The notes: generated by a model not told the origin, from the letters alone. A DNA stretch of 64,000 nt from Bradyrhizobium barranii subsp. barranii (GCF_017565645.3 NZ_CP086138.1:124001-188000); one strand, 5' to 3'; numbered from the stretch's first letter, positions 7,951 to 17,999 are shown. Made by a program: numbers and translations.

Positions 7951-8832
7951 TTAGGCTGCTGTGACCGGCGGGCCGGGCGGCATCTTTCGCTTGTAAGCCC
8001 CGCAGTGCTCGACGATCGGACAGGTCGGGTTTTCGGGCTTCTCGAACCATTGATAAGCGAAGCATCGTCCGCTATTGAAGTCGAGGGGTTCCGTTGGATC
8101 GAGGTATCTGATCAGAATGCGCCCCTCGACGAAGCCGCAAACCTGCTGCACGAGGGCGGATTTCAAAGTCGAATTGAGCAAGTGAAAGATGACGCCGGTA
8201 AAGGCGTTGATCTTCTCGATCGCGTCATCGATCCAGGCAAAGACATCATTGATGATATATGCGTTTCCGTGCTGTCGCATGCCTGTATGCATGTAGCTGA
8301 CAGAGCCCGTATTATGATCCAGCGAACATCCGCCGGTGGCGAGGTGGGTCAGCTCATCGCGCCAATAGAGGAGACCATTGTACCAGTGAGCGGAACGGAT
8401 CGCGTCCTTTAGCTCTTCAGGAAAACCGCCGGTCACCTTATCTATGTTCTGAAACAGCTTTCTTGTGGAGCCCGGAAATGACCGTGAGCCCTTGCTGTAA
8501 ATGGCATGCAGGACCTTCACGGTGCAGTCGACCGAGGAGTAGAGCTCAAGGACAGCCGCTTCGATAACGGTTGACAGTTCGCGAGAGTTTACGGCTGGCG
8601 TAAACCCGTTCTTGTTGAGTTGATCTCGGTCGATATCGAGGCCAGGTCTCAATTTGACGGCTAAGGCTCGGAGTGTGATCGCCTTTTCGAGATGCGTAGC
8701 GACGCCGCTCACGGCACGTCGGTCACGGTCGGAAAACTTGTAGGTCTCTCCGTAAAAATTGGCAAAGCGGTCGACCTCGCCCCAGAGTTCAGGCGCAAAA
8801 ACGCGGACGGTCGGTAGCGTTTGCGGTGCCAT
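7951..8832 (-). CDS. HEPN-motif protein, putative RNase
   Basis: 293 residues, largely helical. Around residue 165 it has YWRDELTHLATGG, which contains the R-x4-H motif of HEPN ribonucleases. The rest was not recognised; the C-terminus is cysteine-containing (CPIVEHCGAYKRK) and proline-rich. ATG at 8832 was chosen; an in-frame TTG lies at 8841 and no strong ribosome site is visible for either. It lies 95 bp after the toxin gene of the AbiE-type pair on the same strand and may be cotranscribed. HEPN proteins commonly act in toxin-antitoxin and abortive-infection systems. Confidence 0.5.
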   Translation of the reverse strand: MAPQTLPTVRVFAPELWGEVDRFANFYGETYKFSDRDRRAVSGVATHLEKAITLRALAVKLRPGLDIDRDQLNKNGFTPAVNSRELSTVIEAAVLELYSSVDCTVKVLHAIYSKGSRSFPGSTRKLFQNIDKVTGGFPEELKDAIRSAHWYNGLLYWRDELTHLATGGCSLDHNTGSVSYMHTGMRQHGNAYIINDVFAWIDDAIEKINAFTGVIFHLLNSTLKSALVQQVCGFVEGRILIRYLDPTEPLDFNSGRCFAYQWFEKPENPTCPIVEHCGAYKRKMPPGPPVTAA

Positions 8833-8927
8833 GCTCGACAAAGGCTTACCACAAAAGGAATGGCTTGTGCCGGGCTGGCTGCGGGCGTTTCGGAGGGTGA
8901 TTATCCAACGGCGCTGCGCTCTGAAGG

Positions 8928-9878
8928 CTATAACTTGTCAGCCCACTTGCCGATCTCGGCAAGTATCTGCTCGAACGTCGGCTTGCCCGCATAGTAGAGC
9001 GCGCTGCTGCGCTCATAGGCGTCCGCGTACTGTGCGCGCGTCTTGGGATAGCTCAGAAGGATGGCCTCGTTCTCAGCGATGTTCTGATTGTCGCCTTGGC
9101 GAAAACGTGCCTGTTTGTGAGCCGTGTAGGCTCCCGTGCCAATGAATTTCTGAACGTCGGGCTGCTTGAGCAGCTCATGGATATCGTAGTAGTGACGCAT
9201 GAACCCGACCGGATCGCTGCCATCCGCCTGCTGCTTGCGGAATTTCGTCGAGACGGTCTGAAGCTTTTCAACGAAAGTATAGCCGGCGTCATAGCAAGGC
9301 ACCTCCGTGGCGCGGTTGTCGATGACGTCCACGTTGCTTGCAGCAGCCCGGTCGTAGAGCCATGAACTGATGTCTTTTGGCGCGTTCGGAGCCACGGTGT
9401 CGAAACCGACCTCCAGCAGAACGCCCTCCCGGAGTCCTTCCATGGCCTCCACGACCGTCGTGTAATTCAGCTTGATGCCGGCGCTGCGATAGTTCGGCAG
9501 ATCGTCGAACTCAGTGTCGCGCTCGACATTCGAGATGCCGTCAATCCTGATCTCGCCAGCCAGCCAATCGTAGAAGTCCTTGCGTGACTGGATATGGGCC
9601 GGCTTGTTCTGGTTCTTGCCGGTCTTTACATCCTGGCCGGGGAACGGTTCGATCAGGATGTCGATGTCCTCCGAAAACCGGCTGATGATCTTGTGGCCCT
9701 TGGAAAGCGACGTGCCGCCTTTGAGCTGGAAAATGAAGCCCAGCTCATCAAGTCCGTAAAGGCAGTGCATGATCCAGTAGTCCTTTTCGACCAAGGCCGG
9801 ATCAATGCCCTTCTCGTCCGCCACAATGCGGATGAGATCCGCAAATTGCGGGTGATTGTGGAGGAAATCACGCGGCAT
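8928..9878 (-). CDS. AbiEii-family nucleotidyltransferase toxin
   Basis: 316 residues. Typical features are VEKDYWIMHCLYGL near the start, the nucleotidyltransferase motif QLKGGTSLSKGHKIISRFSEDIDILI (GG-S...D-x-D) and the C-terminal helical part FVEKLQTVSTKFR. AbiEii enzymes are type IV toxins that transfer nucleotides to RNA targets and stop growth on phage infection. The start codon lies inside the end of the antitoxin gene (11-nt overlap), so translation is probably coupled. The frame is intact. Confidence 0.85.
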   Translation of the reverse strand: MPRDFLHNHPQFADLIRIVADEKGIDPALVEKDYWIMHCLYGLDELGFIFQLKGGTSLSKGHKIISRFSEDIDILIEPFPGQDVKTGKNQNKPAHIQSRKDFYDWLAGEIRIDGISNVERDTEFDDLPNYRSAGIKLNYTTVVEAMEGLREGVLLEVGFDTVAPNAPKDISSWLYDRAAASNVDVIDNRATEVPCYDAGYTFVEKLQTVSTKFRKQQADGSDPVGFMRHYYDIHELLKQPDVQKFIGTGAYTAHKQARFRQGDNQNIAENEAILLSYPKTRAQYADAYERSSALYYAGKPTFEQILAEIGKWADKL

Positions 9879-10461
9879 GCAATTCGTCCGCTCTCAGCGC
9901 GCGCTCAAAGAACTTCTTGGCGCGCTCGCTTCCATATTCGCGCACCGCACGACGCAAGCGCCTCTGATCGGATGCCGCGGCGCGCTCCGCCACGCGCTTG
10001 AGAACTTCGTCCTTGGCCTCGGCAAGCTGATCGACGTTGTTAACGAGATCGACCAGCAAGAATTCCTTTGTCAGTGATTTTGGAAAGCGTGGCTTCACCC
10101 GAAAGGCGAACGTGCGATTGCCGAGCTGAAACTCGCCATGACGCTTGTGATTGTAGACCACGGTCTTGTCATAGAGCTGCGTCGTGCCCACGCCCAGACT
10201 GTTGTAGGCATTCGGCGACGCCAGGAGAAACGTGTCGTCCTTCAGGAAAGCGCTCACGACATCCTTGTCAGCTGCCGGCGCCAGACCGAAAGCCGTTTCC
10301 TTCGGATACACGTACAGGCCGCCCGAGAGCTTCTTGAGGGTGCCGCTTTCAACAAGCTCCTTGAGATGCCGATCGACAGACGTCGACCAGCGGGCCAGAT
10401 CGGCCCGCCGATAGGCCTGTCCCGGCTTCAGATGCCGCTTGAGTTCATCGAGCTTGGTCAT
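9868..10461 (-). CDS. AbiEi/DUF6088-like antitoxin
   Basis: 197 residues. An N-terminal winged helix (AYRRADLARWSTSVDRHLKELVESGTLKKLSGGLYVYP) is followed by a C-terminal domain (PNAYNSLGVGTTQLYDKTVVYNHKRHGEF...FLLVDLVNNVDQL) of the family that pairs with AbiEii toxins. Such proteins usually repress their own promoter. ATG at 10461 was chosen over an in-frame upstream start at 10497 because the latter would overlap the -35 box. Confidence 0.8.
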   Translation of the reverse strand: MTKLDELKRHLKPGQAYRRADLARWSTSVDRHLKELVESGTLKKLSGGLYVYPKETAFGLAPAADKDVVSAFLKDDTFLLASPNAYNSLGVGTTQLYDKTVVYNHKRHGEFQLGNRTFAFRVKPRFPKSLTKEFLLVDLVNNVDQLAEAKDEVLKRVAERAAASDQRRLRRAVREYGSERAKKFFERALRADELHAA

Positions 10462-10468
10462 GCCTGGC

Positions 10469-10497
10469 AATATAGACCAAAAAGGGCCGATTTGCAA
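10469..10497 (-). promoter_or_regulatory. sigma70-type promoter of the AbiE-type operon
   Basis: On the minus strand TTGCAA (10497-10492) and TATATT (10474-10469) are separated by exactly 17 bp. The -10 box lies 7 nt upstream of the antitoxin ATG, so the transcript would have an extremely short leader or be leaderless. Confidence 0.7.
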
Positions 10498-10657
10498 GTT
10501 TTTTCATTGAAAAATCATGCAAGTAGGATCCTATCTATTTGTTTATATGGTATAATCACCGTTGTTGCGATGTGCTGTATCCCTGATTCTTACCGTTTGA
10601 GCAACGAGATGCCACAATGAAGTTCGATTCGCTCCTGGACCAATTAAGCGCGCCGCC

Positions 10658-11716
10658 ATGGCCATATTCACCCGCCGCCGCATTCAGGCAATGTTGAACG
10701 ATCTGCGGCCCCTGCTCGACGGCAACAAGCGAGCCGATCTGGTCGCGCGATTAAACAATAAGCGCGTCGAGCAGGCCTTGCCGGCGGAGATGGAATTGGC
10801 GCTGGTTTGGGCGATGAGGGATTTCGACTGCTTGGAGGTCGAACCGGCGTGGTGGGTGAATGGAAAAAAGCCGGATGCCTATGTCGAGGGCCTGCTGCCG
10901 GATAGGCCCGCGGTCGTTGAGATAGCGTCCACCAACGACAACTCCATCTCCGGCCAACAACTCATGGATCGATGTTCGCAGACCATCGTTGCCCACGCCA
11001 ATACGATCAAAAAGGGATTTGGCGACTATCTGTACTTCCGATTTGCCGAGACGACCGAGATTGAGCGCGGAATCAGAATGCGCGGGATCGCCGCGCCGAA
11101 GCGTTACATGTTATCTGACGCAGCGAAGGCGCTTATCAAGGAATGGGTACTGTCGAACAATGAGCCGGTTCAACATCTGAGAGTTGAGGAGAGCGGCTTA
11201 TGTGTCGAGATCGAGAAGAAAAATTACAAGCAGATACGGTATCACAACTTCTGGACCTCGCGACCGCCGCGCGTCTATTCCGAGACGGACAATCCGATCT
11301 ACAATGTCCTTAGCCAAAAGCTGTCACAAATCGAAGGGGCGCCCGAAGGGACATATCGGATCATCTTTCTTTCAGAGATCGGATCGAGGACCCTGGACGA
11401 ATTGGGCGCGCCATTCCCGAACGTTAACGAGCGGAATGCCACCGCGGAAAAGATCATCCGCCGGTTTCTCTCCGACAAGAAAGGGCGCGTCGATGCTGTC
11501 GTGGTCTTCGTGCCCAAAAAGGATTATCGACTATTTTCTCAGGAGCCAAAGCGAAGCTGGAAGGCCGTCGTCTTTTGGGATGTTGAAACCCCTGGCCTCC
11601 TGGACAGCCTGCGCAAGATCGAAGCAACCCTGCCACTTCCGCGGTTCAACTGGCTCTCAGGCGCGGTCCCTCTTCAGGCAGGGCGCCTTCGCTCCGGAGC
11701 AGCGCGGATGGTATGA
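10658..11716 (+). CDS. unassigned 352-aa protein, possible restriction-like fold
   Basis: No family was recognised. The segment ELALVWAMRDFDCLEVEPAWWVNGKKPDAYVEGLLPDRPAVVEIAST has the spacing of a PD-(D/E)XK site (E, then PD, then E-x-x) but lacks the usual lysine, so it may be a degenerate or variant nuclease. The C-terminal half is rich in charged residues and has no membrane segment. ATG at 10658 was used. It is followed after 10 bp by a small acidic gene, and both lie next to the divergent AbiE-type operon, in the defence-like segment. Confidence 0.55.
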   Translation: MAIFTRRRIQAMLNDLRPLLDGNKRADLVARLNNKRVEQALPAEMELALVWAMRDFDCLEVEPAWWVNGKKPDAYVEGLLPDRPAVVEIASTNDNSISGQQLMDRCSQTIVAHANTIKKGFGDYLYFRFAETTEIERGIRMRGIAAPKRYMLSDAAKALIKEWVLSNNEPVQHLRVEESGLCVEIEKKNYKQIRYHNFWTSRPPRVYSETDNPIYNVLSQKLSQIEGAPEGTYRIIFLSEIGSRTLDELGAPFPNVNERNATAEKIIRRFLSDKKGRVDAVVVFVPKKDYRLFSQEPKRSWKAVVFWDVETPGLLDSLRKIEATLPLPRFNWLSGAVPLQAGRLRSGAARMV

Positions 11717-11726
11717 AGGTGTAAGC

Positions 11727-11981
11727 ATGACGTCGACCGGTAACGACATCACGTATCGTATGTCCAGTCGCGCCTTCCAGGATTTTCTGGCAGGTCGCAT
11801 CACCGAGGAGCAGTTTCGCCATTTTCTTGGCGATGCAGAAGGCGGCTCGACCGTAGGCAGATTTCTGGATCAAGGCTTTATGATTAGCGAGATAACTTTC
11901 GAGAAGGGCAGCGTTGACGAAGACGATGACACGCTGGTTCTTCGCTTCTCAAAGGACCCGGCCGCGCAATCCTTCGAGTAG
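11727..11981 (+). CDS. small acidic protein, unassigned
   Basis: 84 residues: a short helical part (SSRAFQDFLAGRITEEQFRHFLGD) and an acidic tail (GSVDEDDDTLVLRFSKDP). GAAGGTG lies just before the ATG, 10 bp after the upstream gene, so the pair looks like an operon. Size and acidity would suit a partner, immunity or regulatory subunit of the 352-aa protein, but that is inference. Confidence 0.55.
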   Translation: MTSTGNDITYRMSSRAFQDFLAGRITEEQFRHFLGDAEGGSTVGRFLDQGFMISEITFEKGSVDEDDDTLVLRFSKDPAAQSFE

Positions 11982-12052
11982 AACTAAGACCTGCCTGTAC
12001 TTAGCGAAAGATCGGCGTGAATGAGCCGGCGGAGGCTGCGGATTGAAATCTA

Positions 12053-12787
12053 GTACCCGGAATCAGAGCTGAGTGATACGGCGGCCTTTGAAACGGCGTT
12101 GACGGACCTTTTTCTTGGTCCAGACGAAGGGCTCGGCTCTGTCGTTGTATGCGTTGACGTAGGCATCGATGTGTTCCTGAAGCTGCTTGAGGCTCGTGAA
12201 GGAGGTGCCGCTGAGCGACTGCCCCTGCAAGATGGAAAACCATACTTCGACCTGATTGAGCCATGACGCACTTGTCGGCGTGAAATGAAATTGCACGTTG
12301 GGGTGGGCCTTGAGCCAGTCCTCGTTCTTTTTATGGGTGTTGAGGTTGTCGAGGATGACGTGAAGCTTGCGGTTCGGAAAAGCCGCGGTGACGCTGTTCA
12401 TGAAATCGAGAAACTCGACGCGGCGCCGGCGTTTTGAATGGGTCGCGATGATCTTTCCGGTGGCGACTTCGAGCGCCGCAAACAATGTTGTGGTGCCATG
12501 CCGCTTGTAATCGTGGCTTTGGCCGGTCAAGGCGCGGCCATTGGGCAACTTCAGATAACCCTGCGCTCGCTCCAAAGCCTGGATCGAGGGCTTCTCGTCC
12601 ACGCACAGCACAATGGCCTTCGCCGGCGGCGCGACATAGAGGCCGACAACATCGGCGGCTTTGGCCGTAAAGTTCGGGTCGTTGCTCTCGCACCAGGACT
12701 TGCGAGCCACCAGGTCAATCTTGTGGCTGCGCAGGAACCGCCAGACATATTGGACATCGACATCGCCCAGCGCCTCGGCCAGCAGGG
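12053..12787 (-). mobile_element. IS630-family element, copy 3 (truncated by IS21)
   Basis: The 3' end of the element is intact with TA at 12051-12052 and carries transposase codons from about position 115 to the stop at 12063, including D-D-E residues. At 12787 it stops exactly where an IS21 end begins. The missing 5' part is not found on the far side of the IS21 element, so a deletion accompanied or followed that insertion. Confidence 0.9.
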
Positions 12788-12881
12788 TGTGTTTCGGCAT
12801 GGAATAAGGACCCCGTATTCGGGGTAATCGGCATCCAATCGGGACCCCGGGACAAGGGTCCACAGTGGCTTCCATCAAGTC

Positions 12882-14399
12882 ATGGAAGCCGAGGTTGGGA
12901 TGCTGGTGGTGGAGACGATTGCGAAGATCCGTCGCGCTTATTTTGTTCATGGTCAGCCGATCAAGGCGATCTGCCGGGAGCTTGGCGTATCGCGCAAGGT
13001 GGTCCGCAAGGTCATCCGCTCGGAGGCGACGGAGTTCCGGTACGAGCGAGAGACGCAGCCGCTTCCGAAGATGGGCCCGTGGAGTGCCGAGCTTGACCGG
13101 TTGCTGGCGGCGAACGAGAGCAAGACGACGCGCGAACGGCTGACGCTGATTCGCTTGTTCGAAGAGCTTCGCGGCCTCGGATATGCCGGCGGCTACGACG
13201 CGGTTCGTCGCTATGCGCGGCGGTGGAGCCGAGAGCGTGGCGCCTCGACGACCTCAGCTTATGTGCCGTTGAGCTTTGCGCCCGGCGAAGCCTACCAGTT
13301 TGATTGGAGCCACGAAGTCGTCCTGTTGAGCGGAACCACGGTGGTCGTGAAGGCGGCGCATGTCCGGCTTTGCCACAGTCGGATGCTGTTTGTTCGGGCC
13401 TATCCGCGCGAGACGCAGGAGATGGTGTTTGACGCCCACGACCGGGCGTTCGCACTGTTCAAGGGGACTTGCCGGCGCGGCATCTACGACAACATGAAGA
13501 CGGCGGTGGAGACGATCTTTGTCGGCAAAGGCCGCCTCTACAATCAGCGCTTCCTGCAGATGTGTAGCCATTATCTGGTCGATCCGGTTGCCTGCACGCC
13601 AGCGTCGGGCTGGGAGAAGGGACAGGTCGAGAACCAGGTCGGGTTGGTCCGCGAACGCTTTTTCACCCCGCGACTGCGCTTCAAGACATTGGACGAGCTG
13701 AACGCCTGGTTGCTCGATAAATGTATCGCCTACGCCAAGGCGCATCGGCATCCAGAGTTCGCCGACCGGACTGTCTGGGAGATCTTCGAGGCCGAGCGAC
13801 CCAATCTCGTGCCTTATGCAGGTCGGTTCGATGGCTTCCATGCCGTCCCGGCCTCGGTCTCCAAGACCTGCCTGGTGCGCTTCGACAACAACAAGTACTC
13901 GGTTGCGGCAAGCGCGGTCGGGCGGCCCATTGAGGTCCAGGCTTATGCGGACCGCATCGTGATCCGCCAGGACGGCCGGGTCGTTGCCGAACATCCGCGA
14001 TCATTCGGTCGCGGCGAGACGGTCTACGACCCTTGGCACTATGTGCCCGTGCTTGTGCGCAAGCCCGGTGCCTTGCGTAATGGCGCTCCCTTCAAGGACT
14101 GGGTGCTGCCCGCAGCGATTGAGCGTGTACGGCGCAAACTCGCCGGTGCCGACGATGGCAATCGACAGATGGTCGATATCCTCAATGCGGTGCTGACAGA
14201 CGGATTGCCCGCGGTGGAAGCCGCCTGCGCCGAGGCGGTCGCTCATGGCGTTCATTCCGCCGATGTCGTGCTCAACATCCTGGCTCGTCAACGTGAACCT
14301 GCCCCACCGGCCAACATCATGACGCCGGCCGCCTTGACGCTTCGCCATGCGCCGATCGCCGATTGTGCCCGCTACGACAACCTCCGGAGGACAAACTGA
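12882..14399 (+). CDS. istA: IS21-family transposase IstA
   Basis: 505 residues. N-terminal helix-turn-helix ([21 protein letters not shown]), integrase core with D in YQFDWSHE, D in [10 protein letters not shown] and E in [10 protein letters not shown], and a C-terminal beta-rich region ([19 protein letters not shown]). The frame is intact. The stop overlaps the istB start (TGATG), so translation is coupled. IstA cuts and joins the element ends with the help of IstB. Confidence 0.93.
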   Translation: MEAEVGMLVVETIAKIRRAYFVHGQPIKAICRELGVSRKVVRKVIRSEATEFRYERETQPLPKMGPWSAELDRLLAANESKTTRERLTLIRLFEELRGLGYAGGYDAVRRYARRWSRERGASTTSAYVPLSFAPGEAYQFDWSHEVVLLSGTTVVVKAAHVRLCHSRMLFVRAYPRETQEMVFDAHDRAFALFKGTCRRGIYDNMKTAVETIFVGKGRLYNQRFLQMCSHYLVDPVACTPASGWEKGQVENQVGLVRERFFTPRLRFKTLDELNAWLLDKCIAYAKAHRHPEFADRTVWEIFEAERPNLVPYAGRFDGFHAVPASVSKTCLVRFDNNKYSVAASAVGRPIEVQAYADRIVIRQDGRVVAEHPRSFGRGETVYDPWHYVPVLVRKPGALRNGAPFKDWVLPAAIERVRRKLAGADDGNRQMVDILNAVLTDGLPAVEAACAEAVAHGVHSADVVLNILARQREPAPPANIMTPAALTLRHAPIADCARYDNLRRTN

Positions 14400-15262
14400 T
14401 GGAACGAACCCAAATCTTCGATCTCATGGGCGAGCTTAAGCTCTACGGCATGAAGGCCGCCTTCGACGAGATCATGGCGACCGCCGTCAAACGCCAGCAC
14501 GAACCCCAGCGCATCGTCGGCGATCTGCTCTCCGCCGAGATCAACGAGAAGCAGGCCCGCTCGATCAAATACCAGCTCACCATCGCCAAGTTGCCGCTTG
14601 CAAAGGACATCGCAGACTTCCAGTTCGACGCCACGCCGATCAACCAGACGCTTGTCAATGATCTCGCCGGCGGCGGCTTCATCGCCCAGCAACGCAACGT
14701 CGTCCTGGTCGGTGGAACGGGCACCGGCAAGACCCATCTGGCCATCGCTATCGCGCGAAGCTGCATCCGATCCGGCGCCCGTGGCCGCTTCTATAACGTG
14801 GTCGACCTCGTCAACCGCCTCGAGACCGAGACCCGCAACGGGCGACAGGGCCGGCTTGCCGAGCACCTAACCCGCATGGACTTCATTGTCCTGGACGAGC
14901 TCGGATATTTGCCCTTTGCCCAGTCCGGCGGTCAGCTTCTCTTCCACCTCGTCAGCCGGCTTTATGAGCGCGCCTCCGTCCTCGTCACCACCAATCTGGC
15001 ATTCGGCGAGTGGCCGAGCGTGTTCGGCGATGCCAAGATGACGACCGCGCTGCTCGACCGGCTGACTCATCACTGCGACATCGTCGAGACCGGTAACGAC
15101 AGCTGGCGCTTTAAAAGCCGCGACGACGATCAAACAACCCGCGCTCGCGCCGTCTCCGCAACCCCGGCCAGCTCCGACGCCGCGAGCGCTACCATCAAGA
15201 CTCGCCGATCAAAGGGGTCCCCTTTGGACGCCGATCGGGGGTCCCAGTCCAACGCCGATTGA
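14399..15262 (+). CDS. istB: IS21-family helper ATPase IstB
   Basis: 287 residues of a DnaC-like AAA+ ATPase: Walker [16 protein letters not shown], Walker [13 protein letters not shown], sensor-like [13 protein letters not shown] at 14399 overlaps the istA stop. The C-terminal ~45 residues ([23 protein letters not shown]) are low-complexity and run almost to the IS end. Confidence 0.93.
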   Translation: MERTQIFDLMGELKLYGMKAAFDEIMATAVKRQHEPQRIVGDLLSAEINEKQARSIKYQLTIAKLPLAKDIADFQFDATPINQTLVNDLAGGGFIAQQRNVVLVGGTGTGKTHLAIAIARSCIRSGARGRFYNVVDLVNRLETETRNGRQGRLAEHLTRMDFIVLDELGYLPFAQSGGQLLFHLVSRLYERASVLVTTNLAFGEWPSVFGDAKMTTALLDRLTHHCDIVETGNDSWRFKSRDDDQTTRARAVSATPASSDAASATIKTRRSKGSPLDADRGSQSNAD

Positions 15263-15264
15263 CA

Positions 15265-15670
15265 GAAGAAGACCAGATCGCTGAGCGAGCGATACTCCTC
15301 TTCCTCGATGCGCGGCAAGTGCAAGGACGAGGGTGCGACCGCGAGCCGCTTGCCGTCGCGCTCGATCACAACGCGGAAGGAAGCAGCGGAAGGCGCTCCA
15401 CGGCTTGGGTTGACTTGATGGGCAGTTGTGAGCGGCAAAATCCCAGCCGCGGTACCTTGCCATGAGTGCCGTACCAAAGACCTGAAGCTCGAAGACCGCA
15501 TCTCCCGTGGAGAACAGGGCGGGTCGAACGAAACGTTGCATCACGTCCGGCGCCTTCCTGAACGGAACATACGCCCCATTGACGCCAACACTCATTTGGT
15601 CTGTGCGGTGGTCCAGGATGGAGTCTTCATGCTCGTTTATGCTGCCTTGTCTTCCTTTTCGGCGCCGCAC
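15265..15670 (-). pseudogene. trypsin-like-peptidase-type gene remnant
   Basis: Two overlapping minus-strand frames join by a one-base shift near 15445 to give VMQRFVRPALFSTGDAVFELQVFGTALMARYRG..FALTTAHQVNP...FRVVIERDGKRLAVAPSSLHLPRIEEEEYRSLSDLVFF. TTAHQ recalls the catalytic-histidine motif TAAH of trypsin-like folds, but this is a weak match. The 3' end is lost at the IS21 boundary. The intended start is uncertain (15670 or 15595). Confidence 0.4.
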
Positions 15671-15802
15671 ATGACGATCAGGACCGCGTCATCCGGCAAG
15701 GATCGCTGGTAATGAAAACCGCAAGTTCTTGGCGAGGGCCGAGCTGGAAAGCCGAGGCCCAAGGCTCACACGGAAGCAGGGACTTGTATCACCAATATCA
15801 AT

Positions 15803-16837
15803 ATGGCAAGGCGCCGATTGTCCGAACTGCGTTATCGTAGCCAGACGAATCAGATCGAATTTCAGGACAGCATGGATAAAGGACCACGGATAGGCGACGC
15901 TGTTTTGGGCGGGCGTTATTCGTTGCTCGCTCAGGTAAAGGCGTCGATCGGTGGCGGCACTGTGTTCCTTGGAGCAGCAGGGCGATGCCGCTATTGCGGC
16001 GAAACAGATCCCGCCCGTTTCCGAATGGTGGCCCACACCTTCCCCGAAGCTCTCGGCAACAAGTGGGTTATCTCTCGGGATGAATGCGATGGCTGCAATA
16101 AGATATTCTCGAAGTATGACGACGCTATCGCGAAAGCTGACAGCCCATGCCTGACGCTGGGTGGCGTGAAAGGAAAGTCCAACAAGGTCCGGCAAACAGG
16201 ACGCTCGGGAGGCGATTCCGTGATATCGCGACGCGGCGGAGCCGATGGACAGGGAACAAATGTATTCTCCAACAATGCGGATCCTGCTCAGCACGTTTCC
16301 GTAACTGCAGAAGGCGTGTTCCGCATGACCGTGCCGGTCGCGGGGGTGCCCTTTCGACCACGTCAGGCTTACAAGGCCCTCGCAAAGATGGGTCTCGCGC
16401 TGCTGCCCGACGATGAGCTAAATCACTACGCCAAGCTTCGTGCCTGGCTCCTCGATGCGGACGACAATGTCGATTTTCCCAATCTTGGCGTCGGCCTGTC
16501 ATTCGCTTCCGTCGGCAACGCACCGCCGCTTGTCGTCGGAGCGCTGCTCCGTCGGACAAATCCGACCGACGTCGTTCCGCACATACTTTTCATTTTCAGC
16601 GCTGGCTCTATCTGTCTGCAAATAGACCTCATGTCCGACCATCTGGAGGACCACCTGCCGCCCGTTCCCGTCGGCTCGATCAGCGTGGAATGGTCTAACG
16701 TCATATATGATCCGGACGGACCGGCGACGATTGCGTTCCGCTATGGAAAGCCGGTTCATCTGAATTGGTCTTCGGTCGAAAACGAGCCGCAGCCGATCAA
16801 GGCCGTGGCTCTAGTACCCACTTTTCTTGGAACGTGA
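15803..16837 (+). pseudogene. HNH-type protein, 3' end cut by IS630
   Basis: Residues ~60-110 read CRYCGETDPARFRMVAHTFPEALGNKWVISRDECDGCNKIFSKYDD, the CxxC...H..PEALGN...C..CN pattern of HNH_5-type nuclease domains. The ~230 following residues are unassigned. Native sequence ends at 16813, where IS630 copy 4 begins; the last residues (VPTFLGT) and the stop are IS sequence. ATG at 15803 was used. How many C-terminal residues are lost is unknown, so it may or may not retain function. Confidence 0.6.
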
Positions 16838-17931
16838 GTCGTGATTCAAGGTCGGGATGATACCCGAAGCAAGAGAAGTCCACCTTTCGAGGAAAGATCG
16901 CAAGGTGCTTGAGGCGTGCTGTCGCTCACCGGTGACGTTGCAGCGCGATTTGAAGCGGGCGCGGATAGTTCTGTTGGCGGCGGATGGGCGCAGCACCCGG
17001 TCGATCGCCAAGGAAGTTGGGGTCCAGCCGCGGATTGTCAGCCTTTGGCGGCATCGCTATGCCGACCATGGCCTTGAAGGGCTGCAAGATAAGCCGCGGC
17101 CTGGCAAGCAGCCGATCTATACGAAGACGACCGACAAGCGGATTCTGAAGCTGCTGGATAAGCCGCCACCGCAAGGGTTTGCGCGCTGGACCGGCCCCCT
17201 GCTGGCCGAGGCGCTGGGCGATGTCGATGTCCAATATGTCTGGCGGTTCCTGCGCAGCCACAAGATTGACCTGGTGGCTCGCAAGTCCTGGTGCGAGAGC
17301 AACGACCCGAACTTTACGGCCAAAGCCGCCGATGTTGTCGGCCTCTATGTCGCGCCGCCGGCGAAGGCCATTGTGCTGTGCGTGGACGAGAAGCCCTCGA
17401 TCCAGGCTTTGGAGCGAGCGCAGGGTTATCTGAAGTTGCCCAATGGCCGCGCCTTAACCGGCCAAAGCCACGATTACAAGCGGCATGGCACCACAACATT
17501 GTTTGCGGCGCTCGAAGTCGCCACCGGAAAGATCATCGCGACCCATTCAAAACGCCGGCGCCGCGTCGAGTTTCTCGATTTCATGAACAGCGTCACCGCG
17601 GCTTTTCCGAACCGCAAGCTTCACGTCATCCTCGACAACCTCAACACCCATAAAAAGAACGAGGACTGGCTCAAGGCCCACCCCAACGTGCAATTTCATT
17701 TCACGCCGACAAGTGCGTCATGGCTCAATCAGGTCGAAGTATGGTTTTCCATCTTGCAGGGGCAGTCGCTCAGCGGCACCTCCTTCACGAGCCTCAAGCA
17801 GCTTCAGGAACACATCGATGCCTACGTCAACGCATACAACGACAGAGCCGAGCCCTTCGTCTGGACCAAGAAAAAGGTCCGTCAACGCCGTTTCAAAGGC
17901 CGCCGTATCACTCAGCTCTGATTCCGGGTAC
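16814..17931 (+). mobile_element. IS630-family element, copy 4 (complete)
   Basis: 1118 bp, GTACCC at the left and GGGTAC at the right, flanked by TA at 16812-16813 and 17932-17933. It interrupts the HNH-type gene. Confidence 0.93.
16857..17921 (+). CDS. IS630-family transposase
   Basis: 354 residues with the same HTH and DDE motifs as the copy at 2792-3856 and only isolated base differences (for example AAGATAAG instead of AAGACAAG near 17090). The frame is intact. Confidence 0.93.
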   Translation: MIPEAREVHLSRKDRKVLEACCRSPVTLQRDLKRARIVLLAADGRSTRSIAKEVGVQPRIVSLWRHRYADHGLEGLQDKPRPGKQPIYTKTTDKRILKLLDKPPPQGFARWTGPLLAEALGDVDVQYVWRFLRSHKIDLVARKSWCESNDPNFTAKAADVVGLYVAPPAKAIVLCVDEKPSIQALERAQGYLKLPNGRALTGQSHDYKRHGTTTLFAALEVATGKIIATHSKRRRRVEFLDFMNSVTAAFPNRKLHVILDNLNTHKKNEDWLKAHPNVQFHFTPTSASWLNQVEVWFSILQGQSLSGTSFTSLKQLQEHIDAYVNAYNDRAEPFVWTKKKVRQRRFKGRRITQL

Positions 17932-17979
17932 TAGTCTGCCGATCGTCGAAAGAAGCAGTGTTCGAACCCCTGCCGCGGC

Positions 17980-17999
17980 AAACCCCGGTAGGGGTTTTT
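17980..17999 (+). terminator. rho-independent terminator-like hairpin
   Basis: AAACCCC, a GGTA loop, then GGGGTTTTT. Just upstream is GCAGTGTTCGAACCCCTGC, which resembles a tRNA T arm, so this could be the tail of another tRNA fragment. No complete tRNA is present. Confidence 0.5.

Larger units (their letters stand above)
12788..15264 (+). mobile_element. IS21-family element (about 2.48 kb)
   Basis: The left end TGTGTTTCGG and the right end, whose complement reads TGTCAATCGG, form imperfect terminal repeats around istA and istB. The left side abuts IS630 copy 3 and the right side abuts a truncated peptidase-like gene. Confidence 0.85.

Noticed and set aside
17945..17999. A fourth tRNA 3' fragment ahead of the terminator
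   Set aside because: A T-arm-like TTCGAAC hairpin is present but no CCA end or acceptor match could be recognised, so it is only mentioned with the terminator.
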